The notes under the pieces are model-generated. The model made no database searches and was not told the origin of the DNA. It saw only the letters and a list, made by a program, of their open reading frames with translations. A stretch of DNA of 64,000 bases from Bradyrhizobium lablabi. GTDB lineage: Bacteria; Pseudomonadota; Alphaproteobacteria; Rhizobiales; Xanthobacteraceae. Made by a program: the position numbers and the translations under genes. The stretch is taken from positions 248,001 to 312,000 of the forward strand of contig NZ_JAFCJK010000007.1 in assembly GCF_018131005.1 (NCBI RefSeq), read 5' to 3'. Shown here in pieces: positions 43,107 to 50,831 of the stretch; within the stretch, counting starts at the first letter, position 1; each line of letters starts with the position of its first letter.

Positions 43107-44132
43107 CTAGAACCCGCCCGCCCTCTGGTCGGCGCCCACTTCGGCGCCGGCCCGCGAGCGCCGGACACTGCTGACAAGCTGTCCCGGACGGTCCTCGTGG
43201 TCGGGCCTGCCGGTCGCGACCCGGAGCACCGCCAGATAGTTCGGCTGCACTTCCATGCGGCCGGCGTGCCGGCTTTCGCTGAGGATGCGATGCACGCGTG
43301 GCAGATTGTAACAGGGCACGTAGAACAGCAAATGATGCTCGAGGTGGTAGTTTACGTAGTACGGCGCGATGAAGAGCCGCTCGAGGAAGCCGGCTCGCGT
43401 CGTGCGGGTGTTGCGCAGCGGATCGTTGCTGTCGGGGACGACCGCGTGCTCGGCGATGTTGCGGATGCGGGTGATCACCATCATCCAGGTAAGGAGCGGC
43501 ACCAGCCACAGCAGCGGATAGGCCCACCACACGCCGGCAGCGACAAGCAGCGCGAACAGCACAGCATTGGCGACACATTGCGGGCCGAGTTCCTTCCGAA
43601 AATGCACCGCGCGCCGCGCCAGCGGCCACTCCTTCGGCCCAAGCGCATTGAGCAGTTGCGCCTTGCGCTGCTGATAGCCGGTTTGCCCGGTGATATCGCG
43701 GAAGAACTTGCGGCGGTAGCTGAGGCGCGTGATGGGAAACGGCGCCGACAGCACGAGATCGGGATCATCCTCCTGCTGCGTGCGCGCGTGATGCTGCAGA
43801 TGATAGCGGCGATAGGCCCGCGTCTCGGCAAAGATCGGATAGGCGCAGAACCATTGGCTCAGGGTCAGGTTGGTCTTTTCGTCCGCCGAAAGACAGCCAT
43901 GCGCGCCGTCATGCATCAGGATCGCAAGCCCGAGTTGCCGCGAGCCGATGATCGCGACGGCGAGCAGATAGGTCAACGGATTGGGCCACCAGGCGACGAG
44001 CATGATCGCCCCCAGTATCAGCCCCCATGCATGGGCGATCAGCGCGATGCCCTTCCAGGTCGAGCGCTGGCGAACGGCGATCAACTGATCCTCGGTCAGG
44101 AAATCGCGGGCCCGAATGCGAGGCGCGGTCAT
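43107..44132 (-). CDS. Membrane fatty-acid desaturase family protein
   Basis: 341 aa di-iron membrane enzyme. The three histidine boxes are HDGAHG (from His 74), HLQHH and HLEHH. Hydrophobic pairs lie between them (residues ~28-72 and ~185-215). Likely introduces a double bond into, or hydroxylates, an acyl or carotenoid substrate; position and substrate are unknown. The C-terminal ~25 residues are Arg/Gly-rich. Its ATG overlaps the tetR stop by 4 bases, so it is co-expressed with and probably regulated by that protein. Confidence 0.9.
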   Translation of the reverse strand: MTAPRIRARDFLTEDQLIAVRQRSTWKGIALIAHAWGLILGAIMLVAWWPNPLTYLLAVAIIGSRQLGLAILMHDGAHGCLSADEKTNLTLSQWFCAYPIFAETRAYRRYHLQHHARTQQEDDPDLVLSAPFPITRLSYRRKFFRDITGQTGYQQRKAQLLNALGPKEWPLARRAVHFRKELGPQCVANAVLFALLVAAGVWWAYPLLWLVPLLTWMMVITRIRNIAEHAVVPDSNDPLRNTRTTRAGFLERLFIAPYYVNYHLEHHLLFYVPCYNLPRVHRILSESRHAGRMEVQPNYLAVLRVATGRPDHEDRPGQLVSSVRRSRAGAEVGADQRAGGF

Positions 44133-44839
44133 GAGCTTGTCTTCCCGTCCGGTGAGGGTGAAGTGTCGCGGTCGCTGACCAGGCGCGGACGCGTTTCGTC
44201 ATGCGCCGACGCAGCGGTAGCCTGGTCGCCCAGCGCGCGCAGCAGTTCGCTGCACATCTCGTCCGGCGCGCGCCCCATGGCGAACCCTTCGACGATCACG
44301 CCGATTGCAACTGCCCAGAATCGCCGCGAACTCTCCTCTGGTGCACGCAGCGTTCGCCAGCCGTGGCGCTCGATCTGGCCCGCATAGGCGCGCGCGCCTT
44401 CGCTGTGCAGGCGCTCGATCGTCCGCTCGACCAGCGGCGCGAGATCTGGGCGGCGTCGGGTCAGGGTCAAGGCTTCCGCGAAGAAGGCGACCGAATCCGT
44501 CGCCGTCACCGTCTCGGCCAGCGCGCGGGTGTATTCGTGCGGCATGTGCGCCTTGAGCGCCGCCTGCTCAGTGGCGCGCGCGAGATAAAGCATGTCGCGG
44601 CACGCGGCCTCGACGAACAGCGCCTCCTTAGTCCGGAAATAGTAGGTGATCTGACTCGGAAAGGCGTCTGCCGCCGCGGCGATATCGGAGATCGATGTTC
44701 CGGACAGCCCGCGTTCCTTGAACAGGCGGCTTGCCCCATCGAGCAACAGGGAACGCATCTTGCGGCCCGCCGACCGGGTGGCGCGCACCGCGTGCTTTGG
44801 ATCAGTCACAGCCGGGTCGGACAGAGATTCGGGTGGCAC
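44129..44839 (-). CDS. TetR-family transcriptional regulator of the desaturase operon
   Basis: 236 aa from GTG 44839, which has a perfect AGGAGG upstream; an ATG at 44872 would lie inside the operator palindrome and is rejected. The helix-turn-helix is at residues ~35-85 (LLDGASRLFKERGLSGTSISDIAAAADAFPSQITYYFRTKEALF). The C-terminal ligand domain is generic. It is first gene of a two-gene operon with the desaturase and probably senses acyl groups, as FabR/DesT-type TetR proteins do (inference from context). Confidence 0.88.
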   Translation of the reverse strand: MPPESLSDPAVTDPKHAVRATRSAGRKMRSLLLDGASRLFKERGLSGTSISDIAAAADAFPSQITYYFRTKEALFVEAACRDMLYLARATEQAALKAHMPHEYTRALAETVTATDSVAFFAEALTLTRRRPDLAPLVERTIERLHSEGARAYAGQIERHGWRTLRAPEESSRRFWAVAIGVIVEGFAMGRAPDEMCSELLRALGDQATAASAHDETRPRLVSDRDTSPSPDGKTSS

Positions 44840-44853
44840 GATCGCCTCCTGAG

Positions 44854-44880
44854 TTATTTGTATGTTGTACAAACAAATAA
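44854..44880. promoter_or_regulatory. Palindromic operator upstream of tetR-desaturase
   Basis: Arms ttatttgtatgt (44854-44865) and acaaacaaataa (44869-44880) form an inverted repeat matching at 11 of 12 positions with a 3-base centre. It is AT-rich in a GC-rich region and lies directly upstream of the ribosome-binding site of the TetR gene. Autoregulation is the simplest reading. Confidence 0.75.
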
Positions 44881-44965
44881 ATCAACTGAAAACGCGCGCG
44901 GACCGGCGATTTGGCGCCGGGTTCCACAAGCCATGTTTCGGCCGGCGCAAGGCGCCAACCGACCC

Positions 44966-44993
44966 TTGCCATCGCGGCGAAAATCCTTATAAA
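44966..44993 (+). promoter_or_regulatory. Candidate promoter of the rpsF operon
   Basis: TTGCCA (44966-44971) and TATAAA (44988-44993) are spaced by 16 bases. It lies about 190 bases upstream of the rpsF start, leaving a long leader that could carry the ribosomal-protein autoregulatory structure. I could not recognise a defined S6:S18-binding motif. Confidence 0.5.
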
Positions 44994-45183
44994 GCGCGCC
45001 ATCCGTGGGCCCCGGCCGGGAGCTGAACGGACGGTCTCAGCAAATTCACTTGTTGATTTTGATGTGGCAGGGCCAGTCGGCCCGTCGTCCCGTGCTTCCG
45101 CCTTCTGAGCAACATCGAGTCCTTTCCGAAGGTCTCGAAGGGCTTGTCGCCGAGGACCGCGCCAACACCAGGAAAGGACACCC

Positions 45184-45657
45184 ATGCCTCTTTACGAGCA
45201 TGTCTTTCTCGCGCGTCAGGACGCGAGCACCCAGCAGGTGGAGGAACTGACCGCCCAGATGACGGGAATCGTCGAGCAGGGCGGCGGCAAGGTCACCAAG
45301 ACCGAGAACTGGGGCGTACGCTCCCTCACCTACCGCATGAACAAGAACCGCAAGGCTCATTTCGTGCTGATGAACATCGATGCACCGTCGGCTATCGTCA
45401 GCGAAATCGAACGCCAAGAGCGGATCAACGAAGACGTCATTCGCTATCTCACCGTGCGCGTTGAAGAGCATGAGGAAGGCCCGTCGGCGATGATGCGCAA
45501 GGCCGACCGTGACCGCGAGCGCGATGATCGCGGCGGTGGCTTCCGCGGCGACCGCGACGGCGGTTTCCGTGGCGATCGTGATCGCGATGGCGGCGGCTTC
45601 CGCGGCGATCGTGGCCCGCGCCGTCCGCGCGATGAAGACGCAGCGACCGAGGAGTAA
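45184..45657 (+). CDS. rpsF: 30S ribosomal protein S6 with repetitive C-terminal tail
   Basis: 157 aa. The first ~97 residues are ordinary S6 (PLYEHVFLARQDAS, TKTENWGVRSLTYRMNKNRKAHFVLMNID, RYLTVRVEEHEEGPSAMM), which pairs with S18 in the 30S platform. The last ~50 residues are a low-complexity tail of repeated GGFRGDRD units ending in an acidic EDAATEE. Tails of this sort occur in rhizobial S6 proteins. ATG 45184 follows AAAGGA. It is first gene of rpsF-rpsR-DUF2232-rplI. Confidence 0.97.
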   Translation: MPLYEHVFLARQDASTQQVEELTAQMTGIVEQGGGKVTKTENWGVRSLTYRMNKNRKAHFVLMNIDAPSAIVSEIERQERINEDVIRYLTVRVEEHEEGPSAMMRKADRDRERDDRGGGFRGDRDGGFRGDRDRDGGGFRGDRGPRRPRDEDAATEE

Positions 45658-45662
45658 GAATC

Positions 45663-45902
45663 ATGGCTGAAGCTGGCGCCCGCCGTCCATTTTTCCGTCG
45701 CCGCAAGTCCTGCCCGTTCACCGGCGCGAATGCGCCGAAGATCGACTACAAGGATTCCAAGCTCTTGATGCGCTACGTTTCCGAGCGCGGCAAGATCGTG
45801 CCGAGCCGCATCACAGCGGTCTCCGCCAAGAAGCAGCGTGAACTCGCCCGCGCCATCAAGCGCGCGCGTTTCCTCGGTCTGTTGCCCTACGTCATTCGCT
45901 AA
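45663..45902 (+). CDS. rpsR: 30S ribosomal protein S18
   Basis: 79 aa. RRPFFRRRKSCPFTG, then IDYKDSKLLMRYVSERGKIVPSRIT and KKQRELARAIKRARFLGLLPYV are the complete S18 core. It binds with S6 to 16S rRNA. It is 5 bases after rpsF, and a GC-rich hairpin follows the stop. Confidence 0.98.
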   Translation: MAEAGARRPFFRRRKSCPFTGANAPKIDYKDSKLLMRYVSERGKIVPSRITAVSAKKQRELARAIKRARFLGLLPYVIR

Positions 45903-45907
45903 TCTCG

Positions 45908-45934
45908 ACGGCCGGCGGAGGCGCCGCCGGCCGT
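45908..45934 (+). terminator. Strong GC hairpin after rpsR (attenuator or weak terminator)
   Basis: An 11-bp perfect stem (45908-45918 with 45924-45934) with a 5-base loop. Only three T residues follow, so termination may be partial, which would lower expression of the downstream DUF2232 gene relative to S6 and S18. Confidence 0.6.
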
Positions 45935-46025
45935 TTCACTCATAAGGCTTCCGGGTCGTCCGGTCGCCGATGGTTGGGGTCCTCGACCGGGCACCTCTAA
46001 CCGCTCGGAAGGAGCGGGACAGCTG

Positions 46026-46997
46026 ATGATCGCGATACTCGTCATTGCAATTGCGGCCGGCGCTGCGTCGGCGCTGATGTTCGCCTCGATCATTTCGGGC
46101 GCGCTCGTCTCGGTGCTGTTGTTCTACCTTGCGCCGCTGCCATTGATGGTGGCTGCGCTCGGCTGGGGGCCGCTTGCGGCGGCCATCGGCGGCATCGTCG
46201 CGGCCGCAGCGCTGGGCGTGCTCTTCGGCTTGCCCTACTGCATCGCTTTTGTCGTGATGGTTGCCCTGCCCGGCTGGTGGCTCGGCCATCTCGCGCTGCT
46301 CGGAAGGCCAATCGCCGGCGCGACGTCCGGCGACACCGAAGAACAGGCCCCACCCCAGTTGGAATGGTATCCGGTCGGCCGCATCCTGCTCTGGGTCGCC
46401 GCGTTCGCCGTCCTCACCACGGCCGGCACGCTGCTCACGCTCGGGACCGATGCCGAGACCATCACCGGCGCGCTGCGACGCGGCTTGCTCAGGATCCTGA
46501 CCCCGAGCGGCGGCCAGGCTGGCGGCGACATCGAGCGGCTCGTCGACGTGCTGGTAATGATCGCGCCGGTCGCGGCAACCGTCGTAGCGATGGTCACGCT
46601 GACGCTGAACCTGTGGCTCGCGGCCAAGGTCACGCAGACCTCCGGCCGGCTGCGTCGGCCCTGGCCCGACCTGCGCAGCACCGCGCTGCCGCCGATGACG
46701 CTGGTTGCGCTGTCGGTCGCAGTTGGGTTCAGTTTCGTCGGGGGCATCCTTGCCATCCTGGCGCAGATCGTGACGACGGCGCTGCTGATCGCCTACGCCT
46801 TCGTCGGCTTCGCCGTCCTGCATACGCTGACGCAGTCGCTCATCAGCCGCGGCTTCTGGCTGGCCTGCGCCTACACCATCGTCGTCGTATTCGGCTGGCC
46901 GATCATCGCGATGATCGCGCTCGGCCTCGCCGACGCCCTGTTCGGATTGCGGCAGCGCTATTTGCGCGGCAGGCCGCCGCCGCTGCCCGCATCCTGA
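46026..46997 (+). CDS. DUF2232-family multi-pass membrane protein
   Basis: 323 aa with about eight hydrophobic segments separated by short loops, one longer cytoplasmic or periplasmic loop near residues 98-115 (SGDTEEQAPPQLEWYP), and a basic C-terminal end. It resembles YybS/DUF2232 proteins, found between rpsR and rplI in many alphaproteobacteria. The function is unknown; the conserved placement in a ribosomal-protein operon suggests a link with growth or membrane-bound translation. ATG 46026 follows GGAGCGGG. Confidence 0.85.
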   Translation: MIAILVIAIAAGAASALMFASIISGALVSVLLFYLAPLPLMVAALGWGPLAAAIGGIVAAAALGVLFGLPYCIAFVVMVALPGWWLGHLALLGRPIAGATSGDTEEQAPPQLEWYPVGRILLWVAAFAVLTTAGTLLTLGTDAETITGALRRGLLRILTPSGGQAGGDIERLVDVLVMIAPVAATVVAMVTLTLNLWLAAKVTQTSGRLRRPWPDLRSTALPPMTLVALSVAVGFSFVGGILAILAQIVTTALLIAYAFVGFAVLHTLTQSLISRGFWLACAYTIVVVFGWPIIAMIALGLADALFGLRQRYLRGRPPPLPAS

Positions 46998-47046
46998 AGT
47001 TCGATCCGACCACTCAATCCATACTCAGCATCCGAAGGAGAACAAA

Positions 47047-47646
47047 ATGGAAGTCATTCTACTGGAGCGCGTCGCCAAGCTTGGCCAGATGGGCGAAATC
47101 GTGCGCGTCAAGGACGGGTTCGCCCGCAACTTTCTGTTGAAGCGCGGCAAGGCGCTGCGCGCCACCGAAGCGAACCGCGCCAGGTATGACGGCATGAAGG
47201 CCGAGCTCGAGGCCAACAACGTCAAGGCCAAAGGCGAAGCGAGCAAGGTCGCCGAGAAGATCGACGGCCGCGACATCGTGATTATTCGTCAGGCTTCCGA
47301 GTCCGGCCAGCTGTTCGGCTCGGTCTCGGTCCGCGACATTGTCTCAGCGCTGGCGGCGGACGGCGTCACCGTCTCGCGTCCGCAGGTTTGGCTGGATTCG
47401 CCGATCAAGATGATTGGCCAGCAGAAGGTGACGATCGCGGTTCACCCGGAGGTCGAGGCCAGCGTCACCGTAACGGTTGCCCGCAGCGCCGACGAGGCCG
47501 TCCGCATCAAGCGCGGCGAAGACATCTCGACCCGTCAGGAAGATCAGGATGCCGCCGCCGAGGCACTTGCGGCCGCCGGCGAATTCTTCGATCCGGAAGC
47601 CCAGCACGAAGAGGCTGCGCCAGAGCCGACCGCCGAAGAGAAGTAA
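47047..47646 (+). CDS. rplI: 50S ribosomal protein L9
   Basis: 199 aa. The N-terminal domain MEVILLERVAKLGQMGEIVRVKDGFARNFLL binds 23S rRNA; a long helix connects it to the C-terminal domain (GQLFGSVSVRDIVSAL, GQQKVTIAVHPEV). The last ~45 residues are an acidic Ala/Glu-rich extension common in rhizobial L9. ATG 47047 follows AAGGAG. A perfect palindrome terminator follows. Confidence 0.97.
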   Translation: MEVILLERVAKLGQMGEIVRVKDGFARNFLLKRGKALRATEANRARYDGMKAELEANNVKAKGEASKVAEKIDGRDIVIIRQASESGQLFGSVSVRDIVSALAADGVTVSRPQVWLDSPIKMIGQQKVTIAVHPEVEASVTVTVARSADEAVRIKRGEDISTRQEDQDAAAEALAAAGEFFDPEAQHEEAAPEPTAEEK

Positions 47647-47672
47647 GCGCTTCGCCAACGCCGCGACCGATC

Positions 47673-47700
47673 AAATCCCGGCCTGATCAGGCCGGGATTT
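47673..47700. terminator. Bidirectional terminator between rplI and the c-type-heme protein
   Basis: A 14-bp perfect stem centred at 47686/47687 (aaatcccggcctga and its complement) flanked by A and T runs on each side, placed between convergent genes. Confidence 0.85.
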
Positions 47701-47758
47701 GGATTCGTGCAACAGGCTTGCGACAGGTACGAGACCGGCATCGCCCGGCCCACCACGA

Positions 47759-48778
47759 CTATTTGGAGGGCGCCGGTTCGGGTGGCTGCGCCGGTTCAGT
47801 GGGTTGCGGAGGCGGCACGACGGCGGTGGCCGGAGCTGGTGTCGGCACCGGAGAAGCGGCCGCCGCCGGGCTTGGGGCCGGCTCCGGGGCACTGGTCACC
47901 GGCGTCGGCGATGCCGGAGCGGTCGGCGAAGAGGCCGCCGGCGCCGGAGAGGCCGGCATCACCTGCGGAATCGGATCTGGCCGCAGCGCTGCCGGCTCGC
48001 TGCCGCTGCCCTCCTTTGGCGCATCGATCTTGGCGGTATCGGAGGCGGGCTTGGCCTGTGTGGGCTTGTCTGGCTCGGTCTTGGCCTCCCCCTTCGCGGG
48101 AGAATCGACCTTGCCCGTCTCAGGATTGGCGTCGCCCTTCGGCGTTTCACGCTTGGCCGCCTCGTCCGACATCGGGGCTTCAACCTTCGAGGCCTCAGGC
48201 TTCGGCTCCTCGACCGGCTTACCGCGCCGACCCAGCTTCCGCCGGGTGACCGGCTTGCCTTCGGCCTGCGGCGCCTGGCTATCGGCGGGCCTGACGCCCT
48301 CGGACGACTCACTTGGACGCGCCATGCGCCTGCCCTTACGGCCAGGACGCCCCTCACCCTGCGGCGTCAATCCGTCGGCATCGGGTCTTGCTGCCTCCGC
48401 AGCCGGACGCTGAGCTCGCCCCTCGGGCTGCTCCGCCGTGACCCCCTGACCGGCATCGCCGGCCCTACCCCTCGCACCCTTCCGTTGATCCTTGGCCTGG
48501 TGACGGGGGTCATTGGCGCCGTTGGACATGAGGTAGGAGGCAAGCGCCGACGCCATGTCGGGAGACGTCGTGTAGTGTTGGCGCAGGAAGCTCGACAGCG
48601 AAGACGCCGGCACGCTCTTCATTAGACCGCGCGGGCTCTTGTGGCAGGCGCTACAGGCACCGGCGAAAACCTGGGAAGGGCTCTTACCGGCCTCGAGGTT
48701 CTGCGCTTGCGCTGATCCTGCCGAAAAGCAGCCAATCAGAAGCATCACCGTCGCCAGACTGAGCGCTCGGCTCAACAT
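47759..48778 (-). CDS. Exported c-type-heme-motif protein with a long low-complexity tail
   Basis: 339 aa. A signal peptide (LSLATVMLLIGCFSAGSAQA, cleavage near residue 26) is followed by a single CSACH heme-attachment motif (Cys 42, Cys 45, His 46) in SPSQVFAGACSACHKSPRGL, and a short helical part ending in SALASYLMSNG with candidate Met ligands. Only ~70 residues are ordered. The remaining ~250 are Lys/Arg/Glu-rich and then Pro/Ala/Ser-rich, likely disordered or wall-spanning. The heme domain alone is small but similar to mini cytochromes. It could be an anchored electron carrier; the partner is unknown. Confidence 0.75.
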   Translation of the reverse strand: MLSRALSLATVMLLIGCFSAGSAQAQNLEAGKSPSQVFAGACSACHKSPRGLMKSVPASSLSSFLRQHYTTSPDMASALASYLMSNGANDPRHQAKDQRKGARGRAGDAGQGVTAEQPEGRAQRPAAEAARPDADGLTPQGEGRPGRKGRRMARPSESSEGVRPADSQAPQAEGKPVTRRKLGRRGKPVEEPKPEASKVEAPMSDEAAKRETPKGDANPETGKVDSPAKGEAKTEPDKPTQAKPASDTAKIDAPKEGSGSEPAALRPDPIPQVMPASPAPAASSPTAPASPTPVTSAPEPAPSPAAAASPVPTPAPATAVVPPPQPTEPAQPPEPAPSK

Positions 48779-48970
48779 ACCTAACGTCTCCGGATCGGAA
48801 AATCGCCGCGCCCAGGTCGACCGCCGGGCCGCGGCGGTGACCTTTTAGCCGATTGCCATGCGAATGGAAGCGCATCTATGACGCAACCACCCGATTGTCA
48901 CATTTGGGAATATCCGCTTTGACGCCAACGCATTAGTCTCCCCCTGGAATCCCTCTTATGTGATTTTAGG

Positions 48971-49059
48971 CACACATTGTGTGATGTTTCACTCTTCTTA
49001 GGTGGTGTTAGTAGACGTTGTGTGATGAGCGACACATTGGAACAATTTGTTCCGATGTG
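48971..49059. promoter_or_regulatory. Cluster of palindromes and TTGTGTGATG repeats upstream of the cfa-like gene
   Basis: CACACATTGTGTG (48971-48983) is a perfect palindrome. TTGTGTGATG occurs at 48977-48986 and 49018-49027, 41 bases apart. A 27-bp palindrome, cacattggaacaa (49033-49045) with ttgttccgatgtg (49047-49059), matches at 12 of 13 positions. The stretch is AT-richer than its surroundings and ends 33 bases before the gene start. The remainder of the gap (48779-48970) shows nothing notable. Confidence 0.6.
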
Positions 49060-49091
49060 CGTCAGGTGGTAGCCGCTCCGTTGGTGTTTCG

Positions 49092-50345
49092 ATGGACCAT
49101 TTGTTGCGTTACTCCCTGCAGCAATTCATCCGGCGCGGTTCGATCACATTCACGACCGCGAGCGGAATGAAATTTACCTGCGGCGACGGCACCGGCCGTC
49201 CGGTTGCCGCGCGGTTCGTCGCGGCGTCCGCCGAACGCCGCATCCTGCTCGATCCCGAACTCCATCTCGGTGAGTCCTACATGGACGGGACCTTCCTGGT
49301 GGAGGAAGGCAGCATCGCCGATGTCCTGGCGATTCTGATGGGCCAATCCGAGATGATGCCGAATTGGGCCCGGCCGCAATGGTGGCTGCGCTATCTTGGT
49401 CGCCGTAGCCAACAGTTCAACTGGCGCGGCCGTTCCGTAAGCAACGTCGCCCACCACTACGACCTCGACGGCCGCCTCTATTCCCTGTTCCTCGATGCTG
49501 ACAAGCAATACAGCTGCGCCTACTACGAGACAGCGGACGCGACGCTGGACGATGCCCAGCTTGCCAAGAAGCGACACCTTGCTGCGAAGCTGCTGATCCG
49601 GCCCGGCGACCGCGTTCTCGACATCGGTTCCGGTTGGGGCGGTCTGGGCCTCTATCTCGCCGATATGACCGGCGCCGACGTCACCGGCGTGACGCTGTCG
49701 ACTGAGCAATTGCAGATTTCCAACGCCCGCGCCGCTGAACGGAACCTCACGGAATCGGCGAGGTTCCTGCTGCAGGACTACCGCGATATCCCCGGCCCTT
49801 ACGATCGCATCGTGTCGGTCGGCATGTTCGAACATGTCGGGGTCGCCTTCTACGAGACGTTCTTCAAACGTTGCGCCGAACTCCTGGGTGAGGACGGCGT
49901 CATGGTCTTGCATTCGATCGGTCGCTCGACCGGCCCTGACTTCACGAGCCCCTGGATCAGGAAATACATCTTTCCCGGGGGCTACATCCCGGCACTTTCG
50001 GAAGTCCTCCCCGCGATCGAGAAGGCTGGCCTGCTGGTCTGCGACATGGAAATTCTGCGTCTTCACTACGCAGAGACGCTCGAGGCATGGCGGGAGCGTT
50101 TCATGGCGCGGCGCGAAGAAGCGGTACGCCTCTATGACGAACGCTTTGCGCGGATGTGGGAATTCTACCTGGCCGCCTCGGAGATGTCGTTCCGCCAGCA
50201 GAACATGATGAATTTCCAGCTCCAGCTCACCAAGCGCCAAGGCATCGTGCCGATGACACGCGATTACATCACGCATGAGGAAGCACGCCTGCGCCTCAGG
50301 GAGGAGAGTGCGAGCCAACCCCGGCTGCAGCTCGCTGGCGAGTAA
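49092..50345 (+). CDS. Cyclopropane-fatty-acyl-phospholipid synthase-like SAM methyltransferase
   Basis: 417 aa. SAM-binding motif VLDIGSGWGGLGLYLA near residue 180, GVTLSTEQLQISNARA and MFEHVGVAFYETFF (active-site region), and the HSIGRST, FPGGYIPAL, ETLEAWRERF series are typical of CFA synthases. They methylenate unsaturated acyl chains of membrane phospholipids, usually under stress or in stationary phase. The N-terminal ~150-residue lipid-binding domain is intact. I chose ATG 49092; the open frame extends to 49047 inside a palindrome. It is inserted between the c-type-heme gene and dnaB. Confidence 0.92.
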   Translation: MDHLLRYSLQQFIRRGSITFTTASGMKFTCGDGTGRPVAARFVAASAERRILLDPELHLGESYMDGTFLVEEGSIADVLAILMGQSEMMPNWARPQWWLRYLGRRSQQFNWRGRSVSNVAHHYDLDGRLYSLFLDADKQYSCAYYETADATLDDAQLAKKRHLAAKLLIRPGDRVLDIGSGWGGLGLYLADMTGADVTGVTLSTEQLQISNARAAERNLTESARFLLQDYRDIPGPYDRIVSVGMFEHVGVAFYETFFKRCAELLGEDGVMVLHSIGRSTGPDFTSPWIRKYIFPGGYIPALSEVLPAIEKAGLLVCDMEILRLHYAETLEAWRERFMARREEAVRLYDERFARMWEFYLAASEMSFRQQNMMNFQLQLTKRQGIVPMTRDYITHEEARLRLREESASQPRLQLAGE

Positions 50346-50360
50346 ATCGAGAGGGATATC

Positions 50361-50576
50361 CTAGTTCCGGAGGCTATAGGCCGAGCCGCAATGGGCAAAG
50401 GCCGACGCGGGCCGCGCCAGATGCGCGGAAACCGCTGCCAAAACAGCGGGATCGCAGGGAATCCCTTGCGATTCGGGCCGGGCGGCCTGCTCCATGGCCT
50501 CAATGAGCCGCGACAGCCACGCTCTATCGACGCCGTGGGACCGGCAAACCTGCGCTGTCTGAAACCGTTCTGCCAT
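50361..50576 (-). CDS. Possible small protein of unknown function
   Basis: 71 aa from ATG 50576 (MAERFQTAQVCRSHGVDRAWL...). The composition is ordinary for a folded small protein, with four Cys residues, two near each end. There is no good ribosome-binding site. It is convergent with the cfa-like gene. I cannot assign a family, and the call rests on composition only. Confidence 0.3.
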   Translation of the reverse strand: MAERFQTAQVCRSHGVDRAWLSRLIEAMEQAARPESQGIPCDPAVLAAVSAHLARPASAFAHCGSAYSLRN

Positions 50577-50708
50577 TGTCACCGTATCATTTCTGGTCAG
50601 CAACAACCCCGTGACCTCTGAAGCGTTCCGCCACCGTGCCGCAAAAAAAGTGCGGCACGTGTGATCTGTTTCACACCGGCCTTCCGCAGCCCGTCGTAGA
50701 GCTGCCGG

Positions 50709-50831
50709 ATGGCCCCAGAACCCCACCAATCGATGATCGATCCGCAGCGCGATATCGCGACAGATTATGCCTTGATCGCAACTGGCGTGGTGGCCGCCCT
50801 GATCGCGCTCGCGTTCCTGATTCTCTCCTGA
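50709..50831 (+). CDS. Possible 40-aa single-pass membrane microprotein
   Basis: ATG 50709 opens a 40-codon frame; an inner ATG at 50733 gives 32 codons. A polar start (MAPEPHQSMIDPQRDIATDY) is followed by a clean membrane helix (ALIATGVVAALIALAFLILS) that ends at the stop. The DYALIA segment resembles Flp-type pilin N-termini, but no prepilin peptidase site is visible. The ribosome-binding site is poor. It could be real or chance. Confidence 0.35.
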   Translation: MAPEPHQSMIDPQRDIATDYALIATGVVAALIALAFLILS

